The position numbers were made by a program, and so were the translations under genes. From positions 496,001-560,000 of the forward strand of contig CBDICI010000004.1 of the NCBI GenBank assembly GCA_965277345.1: a stretch of 64,000 nt of DNA, read 5' to 3'. Shown one piece after another: positions 36,349 to 43,876 of this stretch; position 1 is the first letter of the stretch; every line of letters begins with the position of its first letter. The notes under the pieces are model-generated. The model was not told the DNA's origin and did no database searches. It saw only the letters and a program-made list of their open reading frames with translations. This stretch comes from CAIOYC01 sp965277345. Its GTDB lineage: Bacteria > Pseudomonadota > Alphaproteobacteria > Caulobacterales > Caulobacteraceae.

Positions 36349-36620
36349 GCGGCGAGGACGCCTGCCGCATCGATGTCTGGCTATGGCGTGCGCGCTTCTT
36401 CAAGACACGGGCGCTGGCCCAGCGCTTTGTGGAGGACGGCCGCGTCCGCCTCACCCGCACCGGTCAGGAGACGCGGGTGGACAAACCGTCGCGCACCGTC
36501 CGCGCGGACGACATCCTGGTCTTCGCCCTCGGCGTCAGGCTGGTGGCGGTCCAGGTGACGGGCCCCGGCGAACGACGCGGTACGGCCAGCGAGGCGCAGG
36601 CGCTCTATCGGCCCGTATAG
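36345..36620 (+). CDS. S4-domain RNA-binding protein (Hsp15-like)
   Basis: A 91-residue protein built around an S4 fold: CRIDVWLWRARFFKTRALAQRFVEDGRVRL then DKPSRTVRADDILVF. It resembles the heat shock protein Hsp15 group that binds stalled 50S subunits carrying nascent chains. Its ATG overlaps the helicase stop (ATGA), so translation is probably coupled, and both likely act on RNA or ribosomes. The length is a little under that of E. coli Hsp15. Confidence 0.85.
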
Positions 36621-36702
36621 GGATCGGCCCATTGACAGAAGCGGCTTCGCCACCCCATGTCCGCCCCCGTCTTTCCACCGCCGAGCTGCGATTTTCAGGC
36701 CC

Positions 36703-37044
36703 ATGACCTACATCGTCAAAGACCCGTGCATCAAATGCAAGTTCATGGATTGCGTGGAGGTCTGCCCCGTCGATTGTTTCTACGAGGGCGAGAACTTCCT
36801 CGCCATCAATCCGGACGAGTGCATCGATTGCGGTGTGTGCGAGCCCGAATGCCCGGTGGACGCCATCAAGCCGGATACGGAAGACGACCCTGACGGCAAG
36901 TGGCTGCGCATCAATTCAGATTACGCCAAGGTCTGGCCGAATATCACCATCAAGGGGACGCCTCCGGCCGACGCGGAACAGTTCGAACGCGAAACCGGCA
37001 AACTGGAAAAGTATTTCAGCGAAAAACCCGGCAAGGGCTCCTGA
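36703..37044 (+). CDS. fdxA: 7Fe ferredoxin FdxA
   Basis: A 113-residue ferredoxin with two cluster-binding motifs: CIKCKFMDCVEVCPVDCF near the start and CIDCGVCEPECP at about residues 40-51, the pattern for one [3Fe-4S] and one [4Fe-4S] cluster. The C-terminal extension (WLRINSDYAKVWPNITIKG) is that of FdxA proteins. It is an electron carrier of unknown partner. It sits between the S4 gene and carD, an order common in alphaproteobacteria. Confidence 0.95.
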   Translation: MTYIVKDPCIKCKFMDCVEVCPVDCFYEGENFLAINPDECIDCGVCEPECPVDAIKPDTEDDPDGKWLRINSDYAKVWPNITIKGTPPADAEQFERETGKLEKYFSEKPGKGS

Positions 37045-37356
37045 TTTACCGGATTCGCTTCAGCGTCGCGGCGGCAACCCTTTCAAACGTCTAAATTTTG
37101 TGATATAGAATAATCGACAGGGCGAGGTGGCGCTTGGCGCCCCGCTCTGCCGACGTCACATCAGCCGTCCGATCCAGACGCGCGTCGAACCCCTTGACCC
37201 GGGGCGCTCGTTCACCTGAGCGCATGAGAGGACAAAGGCCGCAGCCAACGCGCGGCCGGCGCCCACTTCTCTCCTGTCTAGGCGCCAGACGCGGTGATCC
37301 CGGCGCCTCGCGGATCGCATCATCAGCGATCCCCGAACGATAAAGAAGGACTATCC
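37045..37356. promoter_or_regulatory. 312-base region upstream of carD/cdnL with a possible promoter
   Basis: No gene is seen. An unusually AT-rich block at 37081-37112 includes TTCAAA (37082-37087) and TATAGA (37104-37109) with a 16-base spacer, a plausible -35/-10 pair. This would leave a leader of about 240 bases before the CarD ATG. The rest is GC-rich without obvious structure. Confidence 0.35.
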
Positions 37357-37860
37357 ATGACCAAGACCGCGAACGAATTCTCCGTCGGCGATCACGTCGT
37401 CTATCCGGCTCACGGGGTGGGCACGGTGAAAGGCGTGGAGACCCAGGAAGTCGCCGGCATCTCGCTCGAGGTTTACGTCATCACCTTCGATCATGAAAAA
37501 ATGACCCTGCGCGTGCCCACCCGCAAGGCCAAGACCGCCGGCCTGCGTTCCCTCGCCGAGGGCAATGTGGTGGCCTCGGCGCTGACCACGCTGAAGGGTC
37601 GCGCCCGGATCAAGCGCACCATGTGGTCGCGCCGGGCCCAGGAATACGAGGCCAAGATCAACTCCGGCGATCTGATCTCCATCGCCGAGGTGGTGCGCGA
37701 TCTCCACCGCGCCGATAACCAGCCGGAGCAGTCCTATTCCGAACGCCAGCTTTACGAGTCGGCGCTTGACCGCATGGCCCGCGAAGTGGCGGCGATCGAG
37801 AAGATTGATCGCGACGCCGCCGTCGGGATGCTGACCAAGTCGCTCATCAAGGCGGCGTAG
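37357..37860 (+). CDS. cdnL: CarD/CdnL-family transcription regulator
   Basis: A 167-residue protein with an N-terminal RNA-polymerase-interacting domain (FSVGDHVVYPAHGVGTVKGVE, residues 8-28) and a C-terminal DNA-binding helical domain (including IKRTMWSRRAQEYEAKINSG). CarD/CdnL stabilises open promoter complexes, notably at rRNA promoters, and CdnL supports growth in Caulobacter. The start at ATG 37357 has AAGAAGGA upstream; a longer frame to 37294 lacks this. An intergenic repeat element follows. Confidence 0.92.
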   Translation: MTKTANEFSVGDHVVYPAHGVGTVKGVETQEVAGISLEVYVITFDHEKMTLRVPTRKAKTAGLRSLAEGNVVASALTTLKGRARIKRTMWSRRAQEYEAKINSGDLISIAEVVRDLHRADNQPEQSYSERQLYESALDRMAREVAAIEKIDRDAAVGMLTKSLIKAA

Positions 37861-37915
37861 GGCTTAAGGCGGCCACCGCCGCTGGGTTCGATCGGAATGC
37901 AGGGGCGGGGCGGCC

Positions 37916-38015
37916 AGAGCATGATCGTTTCGGATGGAATCATCCGAAACAATCATGCTCTAAACTCAAAGTATAGACCCTGATTCACGGCTCGATATGA
38001 GCCGATCAGGGTCTA
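37916..38015. repeat. Intergenic repeat element, copy 1 (two hairpins)
   Basis: The first hairpin has 21-base arms (37916-37936 and 37941-37961) around GAAT with one mismatch, starting AGAGCATGATCGTTTCGG. The second has TAGACCCTGAT (37974-37984) paired with ATCAGGGTCTA (38005-38015) and an inner stem CGGCTC/GAGCCG. A second copy lies at 45588-45689. It sits between convergent cdnL and the nuclease gene. Confidence 0.8.
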
Positions 38016-38044
38016 AGGCTTCCGCGCCCCTCGCTCGTCTGGCG

Positions 38045-38827
38045 TCAGCCCCTCAGCCGCTCGATCTGTTCGGGATGGTCGAGAACCAGGCGAAGGCCGC
38101 GCGCGCCGCTACGAATGCGCACCATCTGGCCCTGCAGGTCCATGGGATCGAGCCCAGCCGAGCGAAACCCGCGTAACGACCCTCGCGAAACCTCCGCCGA
38201 GAAGTTCGAGCGCCAGTCTCCGTCGAAGTCGAGATAGAGATCGCCGTCCGCCGTGCGCCCGACATGGGCGATCCGGCCTTCGACGATGGTCAGGCCATGC
38301 GCGCCATCGACCTCGTTCGGCAGGCGGACGCGATAGGCGTCAAGCGCCCAGAGGCCCCGTCGGTCGAAGCGCGCCCGCGCCTCGCCCGCCAGCATCGGCT
38401 TGGCCAGCGCCCGATTGTCGGCGAAGGTGCGTACGCGCACCGCCCCGGCGTCGATAAGCGCGCCTTCCAGCCATCTGTGGCCCTCCACGATCCGGATGTG
38501 CGCCACGGTGCGGCCGAACGGGTCGGTCCGCGCCCCGCCGTGCATGAGTTGCACCTGCCGACCGCCCGCCAGTCGCTCCAGCGCGCGCGCTGCGTCGTCC
38601 CCATAGGGTTGATCGACATGCGGCGCCTCGACCCCGGCCAAGCGAACCTCATCGCCATCCTCCAGCGCCAGCGTGTCGCCGCTCATCACCCGCGAGACGC
38701 GCCCAAGCCGGCCCGCCGACAGCCCGTCCAACGCGCCCCGATCGCCGCAGCCGGCCAGGCAGGCGCCGGCGCCCGCGATAACCATCCGCCGCGTGGCGTG
38801 CGCAGACCTGAGCGGCGGGGCCAACAT
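38045..38827 (-). CDS. SNase-like thermonuclease lipoprotein, possible Tat substrate
   Basis: A 260-residue protein. The leader has paired arginines (HATRRMVIAGAGACLAGCG) and a lipobox ending LAGC, so it could be a Tat-exported lipoprotein. The mature domain resembles staphylococcal nuclease: SGDTLALEDGDEVRLAGVEAP, then YGDDAARALERLAGG, GRTVAHIRI and AGAVRVRTF. A second domain of about 80 residues follows. The catalytic Arg/Glu set was not fully verified, so activity is unsure. The start ATG 38827 includes the Arg pair; ATG 38785 begins on the hydrophobic part. Confidence 0.72.
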   Translation of the reverse strand: MLAPPLRSAHATRRMVIAGAGACLAGCGDRGALDGLSAGRLGRVSRVMSGDTLALEDGDEVRLAGVEAPHVDQPYGDDAARALERLAGGRQVQLMHGGARTDPFGRTVAHIRIVEGHRWLEGALIDAGAVRVRTFADNRALAKPMLAGEARARFDRRGLWALDAYRVRLPNEVDGAHGLTIVEGRIAHVGRTADGDLYLDFDGDWRSNFSAEVSRGSLRGFRSAGLDPMDLQGQMVRIRSGARGLRLVLDHPEQIERLRG

Positions 38828-38910
38828 CCTGCGCCGAAATTGACCCCTCCCGACCCCCTCGCGCAAGCCCTTCCGCCCGCGCCGCCGCGCCGCTAAAGGT
38901 GGCGCCGTGC

Positions 38911-38987
38911 GGCCCGGTAGCTCAGCAGGATAGAGCAGAGCTTTCCTAAAGCTAAGGTCGGGGGTTCGAGTCCCTCCCGGGCCGCCA
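38911..38987 (+). tRNA. tRNA-Arg (anticodon CCT)
   Basis: A 77-base cloverleaf with encoded CCA. The acceptor arms are GGCCCGG and CCGGGCC, the D arm contains GCTC-AGCAGGATA-GAGC, the anticodon loop TTCCTAA has anticodon CCT (reads AGG), the variable loop is AGGTC, and the T arm is GGGGG-TTCGAGT-CCCTC. The top pair of the anticodon stem (G-A) is mismatched. Confidence 0.95.
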
Positions 38988-39013
38988 TGATCGCGGCGCC
39001 GCGTGGAAATCCG

Positions 39014-39037
39014 TTGCAATTGAGAACCGTTCTCGCC
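39014..39037. promoter_or_regulatory. Fur-box-like operator upstream of the iron-uptake genes
   Basis: The palindrome GAGAAC-C-GTTCTC (39022-39034) is preceded by TTGCAATT, which resembles the alphaproteobacterial Fur/iron box (TTGCAANTGAGAA pattern). It ends 13 bases before the ATG of the cupredoxin and FTR1 genes, so iron-dependent repression is likely. The regulator itself is not in the window. Confidence 0.65.
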
Positions 39038-39049
39038 TAAAAGGACGGT

Positions 39050-39403
39050 ATGGTCCGTATCTCGATCCTCGCGGCGAGCGCCGCCTGCCTGTCCATCGGC
39101 GTTGCCGCCTGCGCCAGGCCGGGCGGCGAGGCGGCGGAGGGGACACCCATACCGTTGATGCTGAAGGATCACCGCTTCAGCCCGGCGCAGATCACCGTGC
39201 CCGCCGGCAAACCCTTCGCCATCGAGGTCACCAACGCCGACGGCGTGGCCGACGAGTTCGACAGCGACAGCCTGAAGCGCGAGAAGGTGATCGCCGGCGG
39301 TCAGAAAGGCATTGTCCGCGTCGGCCCGCTGGCGGCTGGCCGCTATCCGTTCATGGGCGAGTATCACGCCAAGACGGCGCAGGGCGCCGTGATCGTCCAG
39401 TAG
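39050..39403 (+). CDS. EfeO/P19-like cupredoxin lipoprotein
   Basis: A 117-residue protein with a lipoprotein leader (SIGVAACARP) and a cupredoxin-like domain: FSPAQITVPAGKPFAIEVTNAD near residue 43 and the closing GRYPFMGEYHAKTAQGAVIV, whose Tyr/His segment is typical of iron-uptake cupredoxins that work with FTR1 permeases. It likely binds or oxidises iron (or copper) in the periplasm for the permease encoded 12 bases downstream. Confidence 0.8.
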   Translation: MVRISILAASAACLSIGVAACARPGGEAAEGTPIPLMLKDHRFSPAQITVPAGKPFAIEVTNADGVADEFDSDSLKREKVIAGGQKGIVRVGPLAAGRYPFMGEYHAKTAQGAVIVQ

Positions 39404-39415
39404 GAGTAACAGGCC

Positions 39416-40270
39416 ATGCTCGGCGCGCTGCTGATCGTCTTCCGCGAAGTCATCGAGGCCGGTCTGATCGTCGGCATCGTGCTGGCGGCCACCAAAGGCG
39501 TCGCGGGGCGAGGGCTTTGGGTCGCGGGCGGCGTGGCGGGCGGTGTCGTCGGCGCGGCCATCGTCGCCATCTTCGCCGGAGGGCTGTCATCGCTGTTCCA
39601 CGGCTCGGGCCAGGAACTGTTCAACGCCGCCATCCTGATCCTGGCCGTCGCGATGCTCACCTGGCACAACGTGTGGATGGCCAGCCACGGCCGCGCGTTG
39701 TCGCGCGAGCTTAAGGCCGTCGGCGCCGCGGTGGCGCAGGGGTCGCGCTCGCTCATGGCGATGGCCGTGGTTGTCGGCGTCGCCGTGCTGCGCGAGGGCT
39801 CGGAGGTGGTGCTGTTCCTCTACGGCATCGCCGCGCAGGGCGGCGCATCGGCGCTCGGCCTGCTCGCCGGGGGGGCGCTCGGCGTCCTGGCCGGCGCGGG
39901 CGTGTCGCTACTCATGTACCTTGGCCTCCTGGCCATTCCGGCGCACCGGCTGTTCTCCGCCACCACCGGCCTGATCACCCTTCTGGCGGCGGGACTGGGC
40001 GCGCAGGCGGCGTCCTTCCTGCAGCAGGCGGGCGTCATCGACGTCTTGACCGCGCCGCTGTGGGACACCTCGGCTGTCCTGTCTGAGGGCTCGACCCTTG
40101 GCCGGCTGCTGAAGACTATCGTCGGCTATACCGACCGGCCCGATGGCCTGCAACTCATCGTCTGGCTGGCCATCGTCGCCATGATGGTGGGGCTGATGCG
40201 CTGGGTGAACCCAAAAAAGCCCATCGCCGCCAACGCCGCCGCCGCAGTGGCGCCGCAACCGGCGGAATAG
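39416..40270 (+). CDS. FTR1-family iron permease (EfeU-like)
   Basis: A 284-residue inner membrane protein with about seven helices and the two REXXE iron motifs of the family: FREVIEAG at the very start (residue 10) and REGSEVVLF at about residue 127. It would import ferric or ferrous iron together with the cupredoxin encoded just upstream. No EfeB peroxidase is nearby, so it is a partial EfeUOB-type system. A Fur-box-like site lies ahead of the pair. Confidence 0.9.
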   Translation: MLGALLIVFREVIEAGLIVGIVLAATKGVAGRGLWVAGGVAGGVVGAAIVAIFAGGLSSLFHGSGQELFNAAILILAVAMLTWHNVWMASHGRALSRELKAVGAAVAQGSRSLMAMAVVVGVAVLREGSEVVLFLYGIAAQGGASALGLLAGGALGVLAGAGVSLLMYLGLLAIPAHRLFSATTGLITLLAAGLGAQAASFLQQAGVIDVLTAPLWDTSAVLSEGSTLGRLLKTIVGYTDRPDGLQLIVWLAIVAMMVGLMRWVNPKKPIAANAAAAVAPQPAE

Positions 40271-40403
40271 CCCGGCCCGACCAAGGGCGTTTCCATACAT
40301 CGCTGTGAGGACGCATCTAAAACGCTCCGCGGCGGCTTAGGCTTATGGACCTCGAGTGCGCGGACATCTGTTCTCGCCGGGGCGCCCCAATCAGGAGACC
40401 CCC

Positions 40404-40637
40404 ATGAAACTCATCGCAGCCGCCCTGGCCGCCGCCTCGCTCGTCGCCATCGCCGGCGCCGCAGTCGCCGATCCCGTGGCCTATGGCGACATGCACCGCG
40501 GCGACGCCATGGCTCACGACCATATGAGCGGCGACCATATGATGCACCACTCCATGCGCCATCGCATGATGCATCACCGCATGATGCACCATCATCATAT
40601 GATGGATCATCACATGGACAACGAAAACAGCCACTAG
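40404..40637 (+). CDS. Secreted His/Met-rich metal-binding peptide
   Basis: A 77-residue protein with a signal peptide (first 22 residues, ending AGAAVA) and a 55-residue mature part with 16 histidines and 13 methionines, in runs such as MMHHSMRHRMMHHRMMHHHH. There is no other domain. It likely buffers or carries copper, nickel or iron in the periplasm. The start ATG 40404 follows AGGAGA. It lies downstream of the FTR1 permease with a 133-base gap, which may include its own promoter. Its function is inferred from composition. Confidence 0.72.
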   Translation: MKLIAAALAAASLVAIAGAAVADPVAYGDMHRGDAMAHDHMSGDHMMHHSMRHRMMHHRMMHHHHMMDHHMDNENSH

Positions 40638-40647
40638 GCCGCGTTCA

Positions 40648-40677
40648 GGCGGAGACGGGTGAGAGCCCGTCCCCGCC
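40648..40677. terminator. Hairpin between the His/Met-rich peptide gene and the SWIM gene
   Basis: The arms GGCGG-A-GACGGG and CCCGTC-C-CCGCC pair around TGAGAG. It lies between two convergent genes and may end both transcripts. There is no T run, so it could be a pause or processing hairpin instead. Confidence 0.45.
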
Positions 40678-40698
40678 GAGCAGTGGCGCGCGGCGGTG

Positions 40699-41121
40699 TC
40701 AGTCCGTTTCGCCTTCCAGCGCCGCGGCGACGTGAGGGACGTGGCGGGCCAGGTCCATCAGACGCGCCACCAGCGCCTCGCGCGGTTCAGAGATGAGGGC
40801 GTCGCGGAGCGCCGAGAGCCGTCCGTCGAGAGCGCGCGCCTCCCGAAGATCAAGCTCATCGGCCGTCAAAGCCGTTGCGCCTATGTGTTTACAGGTGCGT
40901 TCCAGCGGAAAGTCGGGACAGTTGCATTCGCCCTCACCGTCCCCGCGCACCTCGACCGAATAGAGCGCGCCGGTCTCGCCGGTGACGATGGCCAGCGCCC
41001 GGCCGTCCTCGAACGAGACGATCTCGGCCAGGCCCTGCTCGAAATAGCTCAAGGCGCGTCGCGCCCGCTTGTCGCCGAGGCGCGCCATGAGTCCGTCGAT
41101 GTCGAATCGTGGGGTAGTCAT
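40699..41121 (-). CDS. SWIM zinc-finger protein
   Basis: A 140-residue protein with the SWIM pattern CNCPDFPLERTCKHIGA at about residues 65-81, that is CxC...CxH binding zinc. The N-terminal part (YFEQGLAEIVSFEDGRALAIV) resembles the fold preceding SWIM fingers in many bacterial proteins. These domains bind DNA or protein; the role here is unknown. It is followed by a dienelactone hydrolase-like gene on the same strand. Confidence 0.82.
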   Translation of the reverse strand: MTTPRFDIDGLMARLGDKRARRALSYFEQGLAEIVSFEDGRALAIVTGETGALYSVEVRGDGEGECNCPDFPLERTCKHIGATALTADELDLREARALDGRLSALRDALISEPREALVARLMDLARHVPHVAAALEGETD

Positions 41122-41177
41122 GGCGGCAATCTAGGCCTTGCCGCCGCCGAGGACAGCCTCTCCGAAGCCGCCCTTCC

Positions 41178-42125
41178 TCATCCGAACAGGCCGAACAGGC
41201 CGCCCCTGGCCTTACCCGGCGCGGCGTGGTTGGCGGCGAAGTGGGCCAGCATCCGATTCCATCCGTCCTTGGCCGCCGCCTCGTTATAGGAGGAGCGGTA
41301 ATCGGCGTTGAAGCCGTGCTGGGCGTCGGGGTAGACGATGATCTGGCTGTCGCTCTTGCCCGCCGCCTTGAGCGCCGCGCGCATGGCCTCGATATCCGTC
41401 AGCGGGTTGCCTTGGTCCTTGCCGCCGTAGAGGCCGATCACCGGGGCCTTCAGGTCCTTCACGTCGTCGATCGGCCACAGGCGTTTGTCATCGGACATGA
41501 AGCTGCCCGCCTTGGGCGCGGTCATCCGCCCATACCAGGCCGCGCCGGCCTTCAGCTCGGGGAAGCGCTCGCAGGCCATCCAGGCCACCGCCCCGCCCCA
41601 GCAGAAGCCGGTGAGGGCCAGACGCTTGCGATCCACGAAAGGCTGGTCGTCGAGCCATTCGATCGTGGCCGCGAGATCGCCCATCACCTGCTCGTTATGC
41701 GCCTGCCCAACCAGCTTCTGGATCAGGCTGAAGTCCATGGTGCGGACCAGCTGATTGTCCGGGTCGGAGCGAATAAAGAAGTTCGGGGCGATGGCCGCAT
41801 AGCCGAGCTTGGCCAGCCGGCGGCACAGGTCCTGGATGTGCTCGTGCACGCCGAACACCTCGGACACCACGATCACCGCGCCATAGCGGCCGCCCGCGGC
41901 GGGGCGCGCCACATAGGCGGGGATCGCGCCGCCGGCCTCGGGCACGCTGACCGGGCCGACGATCAGGCCCTCGCTGTCGGTGACGATGGGCGCGGCGTCG
42001 GCGGCATAGGCGTAGGCGGCGTATCCGCCGGCGAACAGCCCGGCCAGACCGCGGCGGCTGAGATGGAAGTCCTCGGGCAGGGAGCCTTCGGGTCGGGTCA
42101 GGTGGGGAGCGGAGGCGTGGCGCAT
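41178..42125 (-). CDS. Dienelactone hydrolase-family protein, Tat-type leader
   Basis: A 315-residue protein with a Tat-type leader (LSRRGLAGLFAGGYAAYAYA, residues about 23-42) and a dienelactone hydrolase fold. The nucleophile is in GFCWGG (Cys) at about residue 190, with a late QHGFNADYRSS giving the catalytic histidine. Members hydrolyse lactones or carboxymethylene esters. The start at ATG 42125 is chosen to include the Arg pair; the frame is open to 42386. The exported location follows from the leader and is inference. Confidence 0.82.
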   Translation of the reverse strand: MRHASAPHLTRPEGSLPEDFHLSRRGLAGLFAGGYAAYAYAADAAPIVTDSEGLIVGPVSVPEAGGAIPAYVARPAAGGRYGAVIVVSEVFGVHEHIQDLCRRLAKLGYAAIAPNFFIRSDPDNQLVRTMDFSLIQKLVGQAHNEQVMGDLAATIEWLDDQPFVDRKRLALTGFCWGGAVAWMACERFPELKAGAAWYGRMTAPKAGSFMSDDKRLWPIDDVKDLKAPVIGLYGGKDQGNPLTDIEAMRAALKAAGKSDSQIIVYPDAQHGFNADYRSSYNEAAAKDGWNRMLAHFAANHAAPGKARGGLFGLFG

Positions 42126-42234
42126 GGGGGGTCCGGAGGCGTGGGCGATCCCCCATGCTTCTCCCGTCAGCCGCCGGGAGTCAAAGGCTCCCGCACGGTG
42201 GGCGGCGTTGGGCTGCCGAACCCGTCTTGAGGGC

Positions 42235-43104
42235 TCAGGCGGCGATGTTGGCGGCGGCGGCGTTGGAGAGCTTGAGCAGCAGCCGCGCCCGGGTCGGGCC
42301 GTCGAGCGGATTGGCTGGATCGCGCAGAAGACGGATCGCCTGCAGGTGCTGGTCGACGACGGCGCGCACCACCTGGCCGCGCTCAACAGACAGGGCCAGA
42401 TAGCCGATCAGCGAGGTGATGGTCGCGGCAAGGTCCGGGTCGGAGTGGTGAAAGGCCGCGCCCTGCAGCTCCGACGCCTGCTCCAACATGCCCTTCAGCG
42501 CCTGGTGCGGGCGCAGCTCATAGAGGTCGAGCTGGAGATGGAACCTGCTCTCCGCCGCGGCGAAGGTGTCGGACAGCTTGCGCGCCTCCGCGGCGTCGGA
42601 GCGGCGCTTGCGCGCGCCGGCGAACTCGCCGGAATTGAACCGCCGCCGATCGGGGCCGACATACATCTTGGCCTCGACCCACAGACGGGGCTTCAGCACC
42701 ACATTCTCTACCCGTTTGAACAGGTGGCCGGCGGTAAACGGCTTGACCAGGAATTCATGGGCGCCGGCGTCGCGCGCCGCCAGGATGGCCCCTGCGCGCG
42801 GCTGAGCCGCCATCACCACCACGGGCGCCTTGCGCGCCGGCAGGGCGCCGCGGCGCAGGCGCATGGTCAGCTCCACCCCGTCGAGCTCGGGGCCGTCCAG
42901 GTCGGTAAACACCACCTGGGGCTCGAACTCCGCGGCGATCTGCAGCGCCCGCTCGGTGCCGCCGGCATAGACCGGCTGGCGCGCGCCCAGCTCCTTCATC
43001 AACTCGCCGAGCAGTCGCCCGGAGGCCGCCGTGGTGTCCACGATAAGCACCCGCTCGATATGGCGGACGATCCTGGCCAGCACTCTGGGGTCGGCGTTGA
43101 ACAC
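42235..43104 (-). CDS. Response regulator receiver-domain protein
   Basis: A 289-residue protein with a receiver domain (residues 18-140): VLIVDTTAA, the acceptor Asp in VVFTDLDGPE and the conserved Lys in LVKPFTAG. The second acidic residue expected after VD is replaced by Thr, which may weaken metal binding. After it come a basic patch VGPDRRRF and a helical C-terminal domain of about 120 residues without a recognised family. No output DNA-binding domain is seen, and no kinase is adjacent. Confidence 0.8.
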   Translation of the reverse strand: MFNADPRVLARIVRHIERVLIVDTTAASGRLLGELMKELGARQPVYAGGTERALQIAAEFEPQVVFTDLDGPELDGVELTMRLRRGALPARKAPVVVMAAQPRAGAILAARDAGAHEFLVKPFTAGHLFKRVENVVLKPRLWVEAKMYVGPDRRRFNSGEFAGARKRRSDAAEARKLSDTFAAAESRFHLQLDLYELRPHQALKGMLEQASELQGAAFHHSDPDLAATITSLIGYLALSVERGQVVRAVVDQHLQAIRLLRDPANPLDGPTRARLLLKLSNAAAANIAA

Positions 43105-43208
43105 ATCGGGCTCCGTATCGGACCGCCCGGTTTATGACAGACGGCCGTAAAGATCGGATTGATGAGACGCCGCACGGCCCGCGGCGGCGCCCCACCGCAA
43201 ACGGGAAC

Positions 43209-43751
43209 TCAGTCGCCCTCGCCGCGCCGATAGTCGCCGCTGGCCGGAGCGTTGTAACGGCTGCGCGCGCGGCCACCCCCGCTGGGCGCTTCGCTCTTGG
43301 CCTTGGCCCAGTCGGCGGCCCCACCCGGCGGCTTGCGGAACAGACGCGGCGCCCCGTCGCGCCGCTCGATGGCGAAGGTGTTGGTGGCCTTGTCGTACAT
43401 CAGTACATCGCCGTTGGGCCGCGTCACCCGCTCCACGCCCCGGGGCGGATGCTCGATGAAGGCGCGGGCCTTGCGGGCGTAGTCGCGGGAATCCTTGGCC
43501 CCGAATGCGGATCCCCAGTGATCGAACTGATAGTCCACATTCTCCTGCGCGCTGTGCTGGCGATTGTCGGCCCAGATCGGCTTGCCGTCGAGCAAGGGCG
43601 TGGGGGTCCGGTCATGCGGCGCAAAACTCGACCCTGAGGCCGTGGCCGCGTGGTTACGGGCGGGCGCGGCCGCGTCGCCCCGATCGCAGCCCCATAAAAG
43701 ACCCGCCAGCGCCAGCGATGCCGCTACGCCGGCGATCCTGATCCACCCCAT
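43209..43751 (-). CDS. Lipoprotein with a polymorphic-toxin-like C-terminal domain
   Basis: A 180-residue lipoprotein (leader ends GLLWGCDRG). The central region DYQFDHWGSAFGAKDSRDYARKARAFIEHP and the following VTRPNGDVLMYDKATNTFAI resemble a small domain found at the C-terminus of polymorphic secreted toxins and as stand-alone lipoproteins. No immunity gene is obvious nearby. The polar tail (SGGGRARSRYNAPAS) is probably flexible. The start ATG 43751 begins MGWIRIAG. The toxin relationship is recalled from pattern, not checked. Confidence 0.6.
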   Translation of the reverse strand: MGWIRIAGVAASLALAGLLWGCDRGDAAAPARNHAATASGSSFAPHDRTPTPLLDGKPIWADNRQHSAQENVDYQFDHWGSAFGAKDSRDYARKARAFIEHPPRGVERVTRPNGDVLMYDKATNTFAIERRDGAPRLFRKPPGGAADWAKAKSEAPSGGGRARSRYNAPASGDYRRGEGD

Positions 43752-43876
43752 CACCCTTCCTCCCTGAACAGCGGAACATCCTGGCAACAAAAATGTCCGC
43801 GCGTCAATCCCAGGGTGTAGGCTTCGCGCCGAGCTTGGGCGAGACGGGGGCGGCGATCTGCGATAAGACCCCAGCC

